The notes under the pieces are model-generated. The model did not search any database. It was given only the letters and a program-made list of their open reading frames with translations, and was not told the origin of the DNA. Below are positions 13,201 through 25,200 of a stretch of DNA of 64,000 nt, piece by piece. The position numbers and the translations under genes are program-made. Source of the DNA: Branchiostoma belcheri (lineage: Eukaryota; Chordata; Leptocardii; Amphioxiformes; Branchiostomatidae); the NCBI RefSeq assembly GCF_001625305.1, contig NW_017804131.1, forward strand, positions 2,753,178 to 2,817,177, in the 5' to 3' direction. How positions within the stretch are numbered: the first letter of the stretch is position 1; each line of letters begins with the position of its first letter.

Positions 13201-16200
13201 TAGAAGGATACAGTACCACTTTAAACATTAAACATACTGTGAAGGAACATTACTTCTGGTTTTGAGCACTTCCTGGTGGGTTTAGGTCCTGACACACACA
13301 GTGACCTGTGACCAGTGGTAATCCTGCCAGGTATTTCACCAGCATGGATGGGTAACGTGACCTTTGGAAAGCCATTTGGTTTTCTGTGAAATGAACGCCC
13401 GCTGTAAGTTATGACATTGTATCCTATCATTATAGAACCATATGACCGTTTCAGATATGCATGTTCATTTGTTATTTGGCCAGCTTCTATGATTTTCAAG
13501 TCGGTGCCACTCGGTAACAAGTAGGAGATCTTAAAAATGTTACTTTGAGAAATATCCTATTTGCTTCCTTTAAGATTTAAGGTCAGTACATCCAAAGAAC
13601 TAATGGACTGTCCCTCGTAATATCACTGCTCTATAGGCAGTGGATTCAACAATACTTGAAAGGCACTCTACTGAAATCAACAATTCTTTACATGTTCTTG
13701 ATATTGGCCGCTCTGTTTGAATAGGTGCATGGTGATGGGAAATACAACCTTTGTGTCCCAAATGTTCATCCAGCTATTTAGTGACAAGGGTGCTTTTGGA
13801 TTATTCTGGACATTAACCTAGTGGTAACCGCAAGGCTCATTGGCAAAACAGAGAGCAGAGAGAATACGTAATTGATTTTTCACCTGCAAAGGGAAAGGTT
13901 GAAGATAATGGAAGTACTTGACGATTATACATGGATCAGAGATCTAATCTATTGATTCTTAAAGATCTACTGCAGGGCAAGGAACTAAGTGTTTTTCTTT
14001 ATGGCCTATAATGCATCTGTCAGTGTGATACCCAAGGAGGGGTTCACAAAATGTTTAGATAAAAGTTTTCTTATAAATTGTTATGGTAATGATTACATGA
14101 ATGTGTGTGCAGGAAACTTAATAACGTACATACATATGTACATGTGAGTATGCTTGCATGTATGCAAATGATCCAAGTAGTTTTCCTCAGTTATTTTTGA
14201 CAGTGAGAAGGAGGAAGAAAAAAAAATTATATTTTTGAATACGAGATATTTTGTTATGAAGTTAAAAATAGTGTCTGCAACTTCATTAACAACTCATTGT
14301 AAATCCTGCTACAGGAGCTATTAGCCATACTTGAGGTTTGTAAAAGCCCCAAATTTGTGACATATTTTATCATGGTATGTTACATGCCCATTAAACCCAT
14401 GCTGGTTGATTGGCTGTCAAGGTACAGGTCACACGGGGTCGCGACCTGGGTCATCCCTCTTGTGCCCTGATTGTCTGGCTCAGATCACTGTGTCACTACC
14501 AATTTTCTCCCTCATGTATCAACCCAGTGAGTCATCTGCTCTCACTTCAAGTTTACCAGTAAATCGTCTGTCCATGTCATTGGGGGATTACCAGTGCTTT
14601 ATTTACAGGGGAAGTTTTGTCCTGCTCTACATGTATTACTCATGCGGCGACAGAGAAAAATACTTTGTGGTAATCTCCAGGAGGCAGATGCAAAGGTGAC
14701 AACCTATTATCAGTCGGAGAGTAATTACCAATTGTCTCCCAACGCAAGTGGTTTTCTTTTGGCACCATTTGGATTCTACTTGGCATGGCTGCTGCCCACC
14801 CTTTCAATAAATGTGCAGGAATATACTTGAAAGGGGTTACAGTGTGCTACAGTGTACTGTAAACGGCAAGAGTGATTTACACAAGCGCAGGACTCGGCTC
14901 TGCAATGCATCCGACTGCTCCTAATGGGAGCAATTGCCAGGAGGCAAGAATTAATCAAACAGCAAGGATATGTAATTTGGAGTGAGTGAGCACATAATCA
15001 GGTATAGCTTGCGGGCAGGGGGGCAACAAAAGACGCTTTAGTTGACAGCAGGGCTTGCTGATTACTAGAATGCTCTCAGTGGTGCATTTTACCGCTGGTG
15101 AGCATCAAAAACATCACCTCTCAGAGGTTAACACTGTAGAAAACAAATTCAAAGGAGATATCTCATTTAGAGAGATCCACAGAAAGTGATATATATGGAC
15201 TGACAGGTTGTGTTGTGTTTGATTGAGTGGAATGTTTGCAGCAGGATTCTATCACCAGCCGATGCCGCCTTTATAGTGAGAAGCAGTGGAAATTGAGTGC
15301 CTGCAATGGAGCCATGAAATCTTGGGGTATATTTTTCAGCGATTTATGCCAGCGATGAAGCTGAAGTAAAGGAGGATGTTATCTTGTTTGGCTGCAGGGG
15401 AGGGTAAAGAGCATTAGAGAGATAAACACAAGGGAACAGCAGTGTCTGGGTAATATATTGCAGATTAAGGGGATTTTTACATGATTTGAATAAAGAGAAT
15501 TGAATGGAATTATGTATGAGGCAGGAGTGTAAAAATCTCTATGGAAATGGAAGCGTTGTAATCAATTTGAACACCATACACACAATATATGTGTACAATC
15601 TTTATGTTGGCAAATTCAATAAGGGACTTTTGTGCCATTATTGTGGGGGGTGGAGGTATTGGATTACAATTGTATAAGTCTGGTTAACCATTCTTTTAAT
15701 GTTCTTGCAGGGGTAGAACTAATGCCTTTATACCAAAATTGAATTAGTTACAGAAAGCAGTTTAACAGTTTTTTTTATCAAGCTCTGTTCATGTAAATTT
15801 CATCTAATAAATATGTTTTGAAAAAAAAAAAGCGTCTTGTGTAGTATAGGATTTTATTTTTCAACTTCGCTTGCCAATATGAACAGCTTCTGTGTGTGGA
15901 AACTGTAAAAGAATACATGATGCTCAATACCAGTGGCCATAAGTGATGATGATGATGATCTTTATTGCTTCGAAAGTTGTACGGGCTACAATGTATGGCA
16001 AGAATGAGTGTGGTCATTACAATAATACTATTATTCCTAGGCACTATACCTACATAAAAATGAATGTAAATGGCGTATTGGCATGATGTACATTAAACAT
16101 TTGTCTGTCTTTTTCTAAAACACTACATACATATTGGCCTAGGTACATATGGAGTCAGGGCATGACATATTAGTAGTTTGAAGGTATCTATGCTTGTCAT

Positions 16201-19200
16201 TGGCAAAGGTTTATTAGATTTACTTGTGACTATATTCATTAATTTTCATCTATCTACAGTATAAGCTGGACATGTCGTAAGAAAATGATACTCATCTTCA
16301 TCACTTTCTTCAAATGATGGACACCGTCTCTAAAGTGTGAGACTGAGAGATTCCATCCCATAGTAATCTGGATCTTCTGGAATGTCTGCCTGGACTGCCA
16401 GGCATATTCTGGGGATCAGCGGCAAGCATAGGTTTGAAGGTCGACTGTCTTTCCAGCTCTATCTTGAAGGTCTTTTCAAGGTGAAATGTTGCCCTTGGCT
16501 GAGTCTTCAGAATCCCATCTGCTATCTTCTGTTGATAAGGTCTTTGGGTACTTCTAAAGTTGATGCATATGTGTATGTTAAATGGGACAGTTTAAAAGTA
16601 TCTTCTTACATGAAATCCTGGTTTACATTCAGGAGATGGAAATCTCAGCAGACTCAATTTTTACCCAAACTGTAGATGTACTGAAAGACATCAGAGATAT
16701 GATGTTGCTTGGCCAAATCTTTTCTACTCTGTATCAGCCAACCCTTCAGCTACATGTAGCAATTTGGAATATCGTTTGGTCCAGTAACCATTTCATATCA
16801 GTTTTTGTGAGATACTTTTCAGTCAAAGAAGCCTGTAGAATGTTTGCTTTTTTTTGTCAAACAACTCAAAAGCTGCTAGAAGCTAAATGAAAACTGAGTA
16901 AGTTATATGATAGCCCAAGAGTAAAATTATGAATGCAGTTGAAGGTAGTGTACGTTAGGGAGTCTCTGACCCATCATGTACATGTATTGTAGGTTTTACA
17001 CATTATGAAGCCATCATACATGTAGGGTTCATCTTTACTGTAGTTTAGTTAAAGGTCTGGGAGGCTGAAGTAGCCTTCTTGTGCAGTGGGACCAATTAAC
17101 AAGTGCTAATGATGTCCTTCTTCCAGTGTACCTAATAATACAGTACTCACTGGGAATGTATGTTCCATGTTAGATTATGGAAGTACAAGTTTGTACTGTA
17201 CTGTATATATGTGACCTGGATGAAGCAGCCTAGTACTTGTAGCTCAGGGCTTGAGTTACACGCCTGAGGAAAATACCAACTGGATCGTTTGGTGTTCATT
17301 TGTATGGAAGTAAAGATGAGATACACTGACACGTGTACAGCATTGGAAAAATGGAAGGTCCTTGCTGTCTGGGAAAGTGTGTTGTCTTGTGAAGTTTGTA
17401 AGTGAGAATTAAGTACAGCTGTATCTGCATTTTTCTTATAAATGAAAACTGTTGAAGAATAAGATCATCATGAAGATGGGTGTTTTTTTAAGTGTTGATC
17501 TGTAGTTTCAACAGTCTTTAAGTGTTGCTATAACTTTATAAGGAATTATTTTAAGCAAAGTATAGGTATGAAGATATCAAAACTGTAATGTAGCCCATAC
17601 TCAAGTCAGTTATCCCACATACAATTATGTGAATGTAATGGGAGAACCCACCTAGACTAGAACGATGATGACATTATCACACTTCATTGCTCCATCATTT
17701 CTACCTGAGCAGGTACCATTACATGCACTATTTCATGTCAGGCCACTGAGCATTGTTATGTAAATATATGGCCTGTCTGTTCTGATGATTCCCAACTCCC
17801 CAGAGAAAGCTGTGACCTTTCCTGGTATCCATCTGTCCTCACCTGATTCCATCCTTGATTATAAAGTCCATTACTTTCCATACTTGATCTTCCCATTTAT
17901 AGGATGATCCTCCTTAATCTTCCCTGATGCTATGTTGACTTAAAGATTGCCATCTTGCCCTGAAGCCAGTCTGGATATTTAACATCAGGACTGTCTCCCC
18001 TGACCGACCTTGGGTGACCTACTAATGACCGAATGTCACACCTCGACCTTCATTCGTGCCCAGAGCGGCTGGAGTAAATCCAGCTTGTGACCTGGCCTGG
18101 CTGGTACATTTACATGTCTCGTCTTACCCTGCAGAAAGTGGAGATTTGTTGTGCTCGTCCAGTCCATAAATTTGACATAATTTTGTCACTGTTTTTAATT
18201 GGATTTGGAAGTGTACAGAGATAATTCCAAACATTCAATCCAATCTTAATCACCCCACGCTGATTTTGTCAATGAAGAAAGTAATCCTTGGGCTGAAATT
18301 ATAAGAGATTTAAACTAAGAACATGAAACCTCTTGTAATTTCATGCTACTGCTTTTCTCCTCTGACAAGTCACAAAGTTTGTGTAGGGTGACAATCGCAC
18401 ACAAATTTGGTTAAAATGGTCTTTTTATACAGGTTCTCCTCAAAACATTAAACGTTATTTCCCGTCACACCTACAAGCAAACATAACTCGAAGAAGTTTA
18501 TTCAGGGTGTCCTCTGCANNNNNNNNNNNNNNNNNNNNNNNNNNNNNNNNNNNNNNNNNNNNNNNNNNGATCCACAGAAAGTGATATATATGGACTGACA
18601 GGTTGTGTTGTGTTTGATTGAGTGGAATGTTTGCAGCAGGATTCTATCACCAGCCGATGCCGCCTTTATAGTGAGAAGCAGTGGAAATTGAGTGCCTGCA
18701 ATGGAGCCATGAAATCTTGGGGTATATTTTTCAGCGATTTATGCCAGCGATGAAGCTGAAGTAAAGGAGGATGTTATCTTGTTTGGCTGCAGGGGAGGGT
18801 AAAGAGCATTAGAGAGATAAACACAAGGGAACAGCAGTGTCTGGGTAATATATTGCAGATTAAGGGGATTTTTACATGATTTGAATAAAGAGAATTGAAT
18901 GGAATTATGTATGAGGCAGGAGTGTAAAAATCTCTATGGAAATGGAAGCGTTGTAATCAATTTGAACACCATACACACAATATATGTGTACAATCTTTAT
19001 GTTGGCAAATTCAATAAGGGACTTTTGTGCCATTATTGTGGGGGGTGGAGGTATTGGATTACAATTGTATAAGTCTGGTTAACCATTCTTTTAATGTTCT
19101 TGCAGGGGTAGAACTAATGCCTTTATACCAAAATTGAATTAGTTACAGAAAGCAGTTTAACAGTTTTTTATCAAGCTCTGTTCATGTAAATTTCATTTGA

Positions 19201-22200
19201 TGAATATGTTTTGAAAAAAAAAAGCGTCTTGTGTAGTATAGGATTTTATTTTTCAACTTCGCTTGCCAATATGAACAGCTTCTGTGTGTGGAAACTGTAA
19301 AAGAATACATGATGCTCAATACCAGTGGCCATAAGTGATGATGATGATGATCTTTATTGCTCGAAAGTTGTACGGGGTACAATGTATGACAAGAATGACA
19401 GTGTGGTCATTACAATAATACTAGTCTATTCCTAGGCACTACTACCTACATAAAAATGAATGTAAATTGCATATTGGCATGATGTACATTAAACATTTGT
19501 CTGTCTTTTTCTAAAGCACTACATACATATTGGCCTAGGTACATATGGAGTCAGGGCATGACATATTAGTAGTTTGAAGGTATCTATGCTTGTCATTGGC
19601 AAAGGTTTACTAGATTTACTTGTGACTATATTCATTAATTTTCGTCTATCTACAGTATAAGCTGGACATGTCGTAAGAAAATGATACTCATCTTCATCAC
19701 TTTCTTCAAATGATGGACACCGTCTCTAAAGTGTGAGACTGAGAGATTCCATCTCATAGTAATCTGGATCTTCTGGAATGTCTGCCTGGACTGCCAGGCA
19801 TATTCTGGGGATCAGCGGCAAGCATAGGTTTGAAGGTCGACTGTCTTTCCAGCTCTATCTTGAAGGTCTTTTCAAGGTGAAATGTTGCCCTTGGCTGAGT
19901 CTTCAGAATCCCATCTGCTATCTTCTGTTGATAAGGTCTTTGGGTACTTCTAAAGTTGATGCATATGTGTATGTTAAATGGGACAGTTTAAAAGTATCTT
20001 CTTACATGAAATCCTGGTTTACATTCAGGAGATGGAAATCTCAGCAGACTCAATTTCTACCCAAACTGTAGATGTACTGAAAGACATCAGAGATATGATG
20101 TTGCTTGGCCAAATCTTTTCTACTCTGTATCAGCCAACCCTTCAGCTACATGTAGCAATTTGGAATATCGTTTGGTCCAGTAGCCATTTCATATCAGTTT
20201 TTGTAAGATACTTTTCAGTCAAAGAAGCTTGCACTGGTAATGTTTGCATTTTTGTCAAACAAACTTGAAAGCTGCTAGAAGCTAAATGAAAACTTGCTAA
20301 GATAAATGAAAGCCCAGAAGTAAAATTATGAATGTAGTTAAAGTTTATTTGTTGTTTGTTTATTTATTTGGTTTATTATTTAACCAGGAAGTACATGTCG
20401 CCAATAATTGGCGGTTTTCAAAGATTCCTGGGGGATAACCCCAACAAAACTACATGACATATAAATTATGATTATAACAAAAGATTAAAGATGAACTAAC
20501 AAAGGTCAACTAAAAATAGATAAAAAAGGTAGTGTACATTAGGGATTCTCTGAACCATCATGTACATGTAGGTTTTACACATTATGAAGCCATCATACAT
20601 GTAGGGTTCATCTTTACTGTAGTATAGTTAAAGGTCTGGGCGGCTGAAGTAGCCTTCTTGTGCAGCGGGACCAATTATCAGGTGCTAATGATGTCCTTCT
20701 TCCAGTATACCTAATAATACAGTACTCACAGGGAATGTATGTTCCATGTTAGATTATGGAAGTACAAGTTTGTACTGTGTATATGTGACCTGGATGAAGC
20801 AGCCTAGTACTTGTAGCTCAGGGCTTGAGTTACACGCCTGAGGAAAATACCAACTGGATCATTTGGTGTTCATTTGTATGGAAGTAAAGATGAGATACAC
20901 TGACACGTGTACAGCATTGGAAAAATGGAAGGTCCTTGCTGTCTGGGAAAGTGTGTTGTGAAGTTTATGAGGGAGAATTAAGTATCTGCATTTTTCCTAT
21001 AAATAAAAACTGTTGAAGAATAAGATGGGTGTTTTTTTTAAGTGTTGATCTGTAGTTTCAACAGTCTTTAAGTGTTGCTATAACTTTATAAGAAATTATT
21101 TTAAGCTAAGCAAAGTATAGGTATGAAGATATCAAAACTGTAATGTAGCCCATACTCTACTCTCTAGTCAGTTATCCCACATACAATTATGTGAATGTAA
21201 TGGGAGAACCCACCTAGACTAGAACGATGATGACATTATCACACTTCATTGCTCCATCATTTCTACCTGAGCAGGTACCATTACATGCACTATTTCATGT
21301 CAGGCCACTGAGCATTGTTATGTAAATATATGGCCTGTCTGTTCTGATGATTCCCAACTCCCCAGAGAAAGCTGTGACCTTTCCTGGTATCCATCTGTCC
21401 TCACCTGATTCCATCCTTGATTATAAAGTCCATTACTTTCCATACTTGATCTTCCCATTTATAGGATGATCCTCCTTAATCTTCCCTGATGCTATGTTGA
21501 CTTAAAGATTGCCATCTCGCCCTGAAGCCAGTCTGGATATTTAACATCAGTACTGTCTCCCCCTGCCGACCTTGGGTGACCTACTAATGACCGAATGTCA
21601 CACCTCGACCTTCATTCGTGCCCAGAGCGGCTGGAGAAAATCCAGCTTGTGACCTGGCCTGGCCGGTACATTTACATGTCTCGTCTTACCCTGCAGAAAG
21701 TGGAGATTCGTTGTGCTCGTCCAGTCCATAAATTTGACATAATTTTGTCACTGTTTTTAATTGGATTTGGAAGTGTACAGAGATAATTCCAAACATTCAA
21801 TCCAATCTTAATCACCCCACGCTGATTTTGTCAATGAAGAAAGTAATCCTTGGACTGAAATTATAAGAGATTTAAACTAAGAACATGAAACCTCTTGTAA
21901 TTTCATGCTACTGCTTTTCTCCTCTGACAAGTCACAAAGTTTGTGTAGGGTGACAATCGCACACAAATTTGGTTAAAATGGTCTTTTTATACAGGTTCTC
22001 CTCAAAACATTAAACGTTATTTCCCGTCACACCTACAAGCAAACATAACTCGAAGAAGTTTATTCAGGGTGTCCTCTGCACGAATACTAGTAGTCTGACA
22101 CACGTCTGTTGCTAGGGGTCATATCCATCTTGCCTAACTCTGTAACGTGTTGTAAAGTTAGTCAGGAGGAACCTGCCTCACTAACACTTGCAGTGCCAGA

Positions 22201-25200
22201 CACTTTCTGTTATCTCTCTCATTGGCATTCAGGGAAAATACTAATGTCATCTGTTATGCATACAAATTACCCATAACAATGATATAACGCAGGTTGTGTG
22301 ATAAGAGGCTGCCATGACATTCAACCTTTCATTATGTTGTCTAATTGAAGTATGCAGTAGTCTAAAGGCAACATTCTATATCACTGGTCTCTGCACATTT
22401 TTGATTACAAACTGGCCAACAGCAGGTATTGGGAAGTACCTTTGTATCCGATATCAGTGAAAGTCATCTATGTGACTGCTTGTAGAGATTACAAAGCTAC
22501 TTAATGGAGGGGCAAGGTCAGATTTTATGGGGAATCACCGGGATAAAGTCTATAATTCCTTTAGGCTTGAGTGGGGAGGAATAATGCATGAGGGGGCCAA
22601 GTGCCCGGTGTACAGATGAACACAGGGGCTTAGCCGTCCTCAGATATGGCACCGAACTAAATGAGTCGAAGCATTTGATGTCTGTACTTGCTGATTTTAA
22701 TTTTTACAGGATACTTTGTTGCCTTTAGATAGTGCATTTAACCAATCTCAGTCTCCATCGCCATATCAAATTTACTGTTATTAGAGTATTATATGTAGTA
22801 CAACAGTACAGTAAGAAAATACTGTAACTTCATTTGATAAGTTCACAGAAAGAAAACAAAATAATTAATGCAAAGAAAAGGACAAGATCTACATACAGTA
22901 TCTTAAACTAATGGAAGAAATGCACGCCTTACAGAGTCCCACACCGACAGCATTTGTGTAGGTATGAAATGTCAATCATAATGCTATTGGAGGAACCTCT
23001 ATATCAGTGGGGTCAATAGCCATTGCCCTTCGAGTCATTATTGGGGTCATGTAATTTGTTTTACTGTACCTCGGTAATGTCCTTCTGTGCAGTTGGGTTA
23101 TGATATTGCAGATGGCTTTATTTGCATATTACTGAGGCTTTTGAAAGTGAGGAAAAGTACATGTATATACTTGTACATATACATGTCTGTATTGATGTAC
23201 ATTTGTACATGTAGATATGTATATATTGGATATGTTTTTGACTGTGTAAACAGCTAGATCATGGCAACACTTTGAACATTGACTACAAATGCACTTATGT
23301 GTCGTTACACTTGTCTTTAGTGAAAAATAGCTGAAGATACACAATGTACAGTAGCTTGTACTAATAATGATAATATGTAGATTTACATGTAATTAGAAAG
23401 TAGCAGCACATTTGCAATTTACAAACTAATTCTGCACTAGTAAGTATATACTAATTTATAGCATTTACAACTAGAAGCAAGTAAGCCAATAAATACTAAA
23501 ATAGTTTTAGATGTAATTTTCAGCACTCTTGATTCAGTCTTGAACCACTTCCAAGTTTACTGCAGTCTTGTCTTGTTTTATATATGGGCCCCGTAATAAA
23601 TGGGTTGATATTCATGATGTACGTACTTTATGTGGAGAAACAATAAAACATACTGCTGACCAACTGTGAGGTCCTCTCTTTAATAAACAACGTACATATA
23701 AACTGTAATGATTCAAACTTTTATTCACAGTTGTTCAATAACTTTAAGTGTTGCCAGTAAAGTTTAGTTTCGTCAGCGCTGTAAATTCTGGTCCTAAGGC
23801 TGCCCTTATGGCGAGAAGGTTACACGAGACGACGTAAAATACAGGCGGATTGTAGTTCAATATTGGGTAAATCCGCGCACTGCCGTTTATTGGTAAGTTT
23901 TACTGCCTTGAATCCATCATGTTGGTAAAGGGTTGAGGGTCTGAGCTTGGCGGGATTTGCCAGCTGACCTTTGCTTATGACTTGGGTAGGAAATGAATGA
24001 GATCAGACTGGGAATTGGATGTACTGACAAAGGGACATGGTTTGCAATCTGCCCGGGAGGAGCCTGCATTTTTCAGGGCCAGGAATCAATGCTGCTTTTA
24101 TCGGATGCGGACCGAAGTAAAGGTCCTGATTTACCTTCAGTGCCACGAGTCAAATTTGTTGTGCTTATTTCCTAATGTTCCGAATCATTTCGGATATATA
24201 TTTTTACTGCAGTTTGTTGCCCTCTTAAAACTTACAATATACTATTTTATTAATTTATTATCATTATTAGTATTTACAAATTCTCATCAGCAAGGGGAAA
24301 ACATGGTGTGTCTTACCTTGAATTACTAGTATGAATTACATTTTTTAAACATTACATTTTTTCTTGAACAAAGGTGATGTTGTCTAATTGGTTCAAGCAT
24401 TTACATACACTACATTACTACACGATGCAGAATATTGTTTTCCCCATCACATAGAGTTCTCTTCAAACATTGTATATTGATATAATAGTCTCCATTTTGT
24501 ATGAATTCTGTAGTGTGGGTCCCACACCAGCTTGAACAGGATTCCTTTCACTGCACCCTCCCTTACAAGTGTTTGTTGAACAAACATGTGGAGACAAGGC
24601 AAATACAGGGCCTGACAAAACACTGGCCACTTCACTTCCAATGGATCAACACAACCTCCTGTTACACATGTACTTACACTAACATATGTATTACATATTC
24701 ATTGAATTGAATGGAGTGAACTGGAATGGAATGATATAATATATAACTTTTTTATAAGGAACTACAGCAATGAAAATATTACTTTATGTACCTCTGAGAC
24801 TAAAGAATATACATGCAAAGAAAGTGAGAAAGAGAATGTAAGATGTGAAAAACATGGAATGGATTTTTAAAAATGGTTGAAGACTAAAAGTAAAAATACT
24901 TAAGTACACATGTATACTCCACCTGTGCCATCCAAAAGATGATAGAAAACTATGATTTTGTAGCTTGTACAGAGTTTATTTTGATATGGAAATTTTTGCA
25001 CAAACTCCCTGGTATTGTCCAATGTTGCACCTGTAGTATGTTTGTTAACAAACAAAGCACCATGGGGCCTATGTAATTGTAAGCTACTGTAAGTCTCTTT
25101 AGATTCGCGGGGCCTAAAGTTCGCGGTTTCGGGAAAATGGACAATCCGCGGTATTTTTAGATTCGCGATTTCTCCTTGGCTATTTTTCAAAGAAAAATTT

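Larger units (their letters stand above)
15174..18518. repeat. Duplicated block A, copy 1 (probable haplotype 1)
   Basis: Reappears at 18569-22080 in the same orientation and ends exactly at the N gap. The first roughly 590 bp read identically in the two copies, as do the final bases before the gap. Between them there are scattered substitutions, small indels and one 185-bp insertion in copy 2. The block lies entirely in intron 2. The pattern fits allelic sequences placed in tandem by the assembler. Confidence 0.92.
18569..22080. repeat. Duplicated block A, copy 2 (probable haplotype 2)
   Basis: Starts with the first base after the gap and matches copy 1 throughout; unique sequence resumes at 22081. 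It carries an extra 185-bp insertion at 20344-20528 and several small indels relative to copy 1. Confidence 0.92.

Noticed and set aside
15945..15967. CRISPR-like or other regular repeat array from the gatgatgat run
   Set aside because: It is a simple trinucleotide tail of a retroelement; no spaced direct repeats anywhere in the window.
16382..16675. 97-codon + frame repeated exactly at 19778-20071, suggesting a small duplicated gene
   Set aside because: It lies inside the haplotype-duplicated block, antisense to or beside a LINE fossil, without splice or family support; the repetition is explained by the block.
17657..17710. C/D-box snoRNA (atgatga ... ctga)
   Set aside because: Spacing is short and no terminal stem flanks the boxes.
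23993..24175. Frame repeated at 29445-29750
   Set aside because: Also inside a duplicated block; the identity of the two copies reflects the block and not protein constraint, and the frames diverge after a single base change at the first stop.
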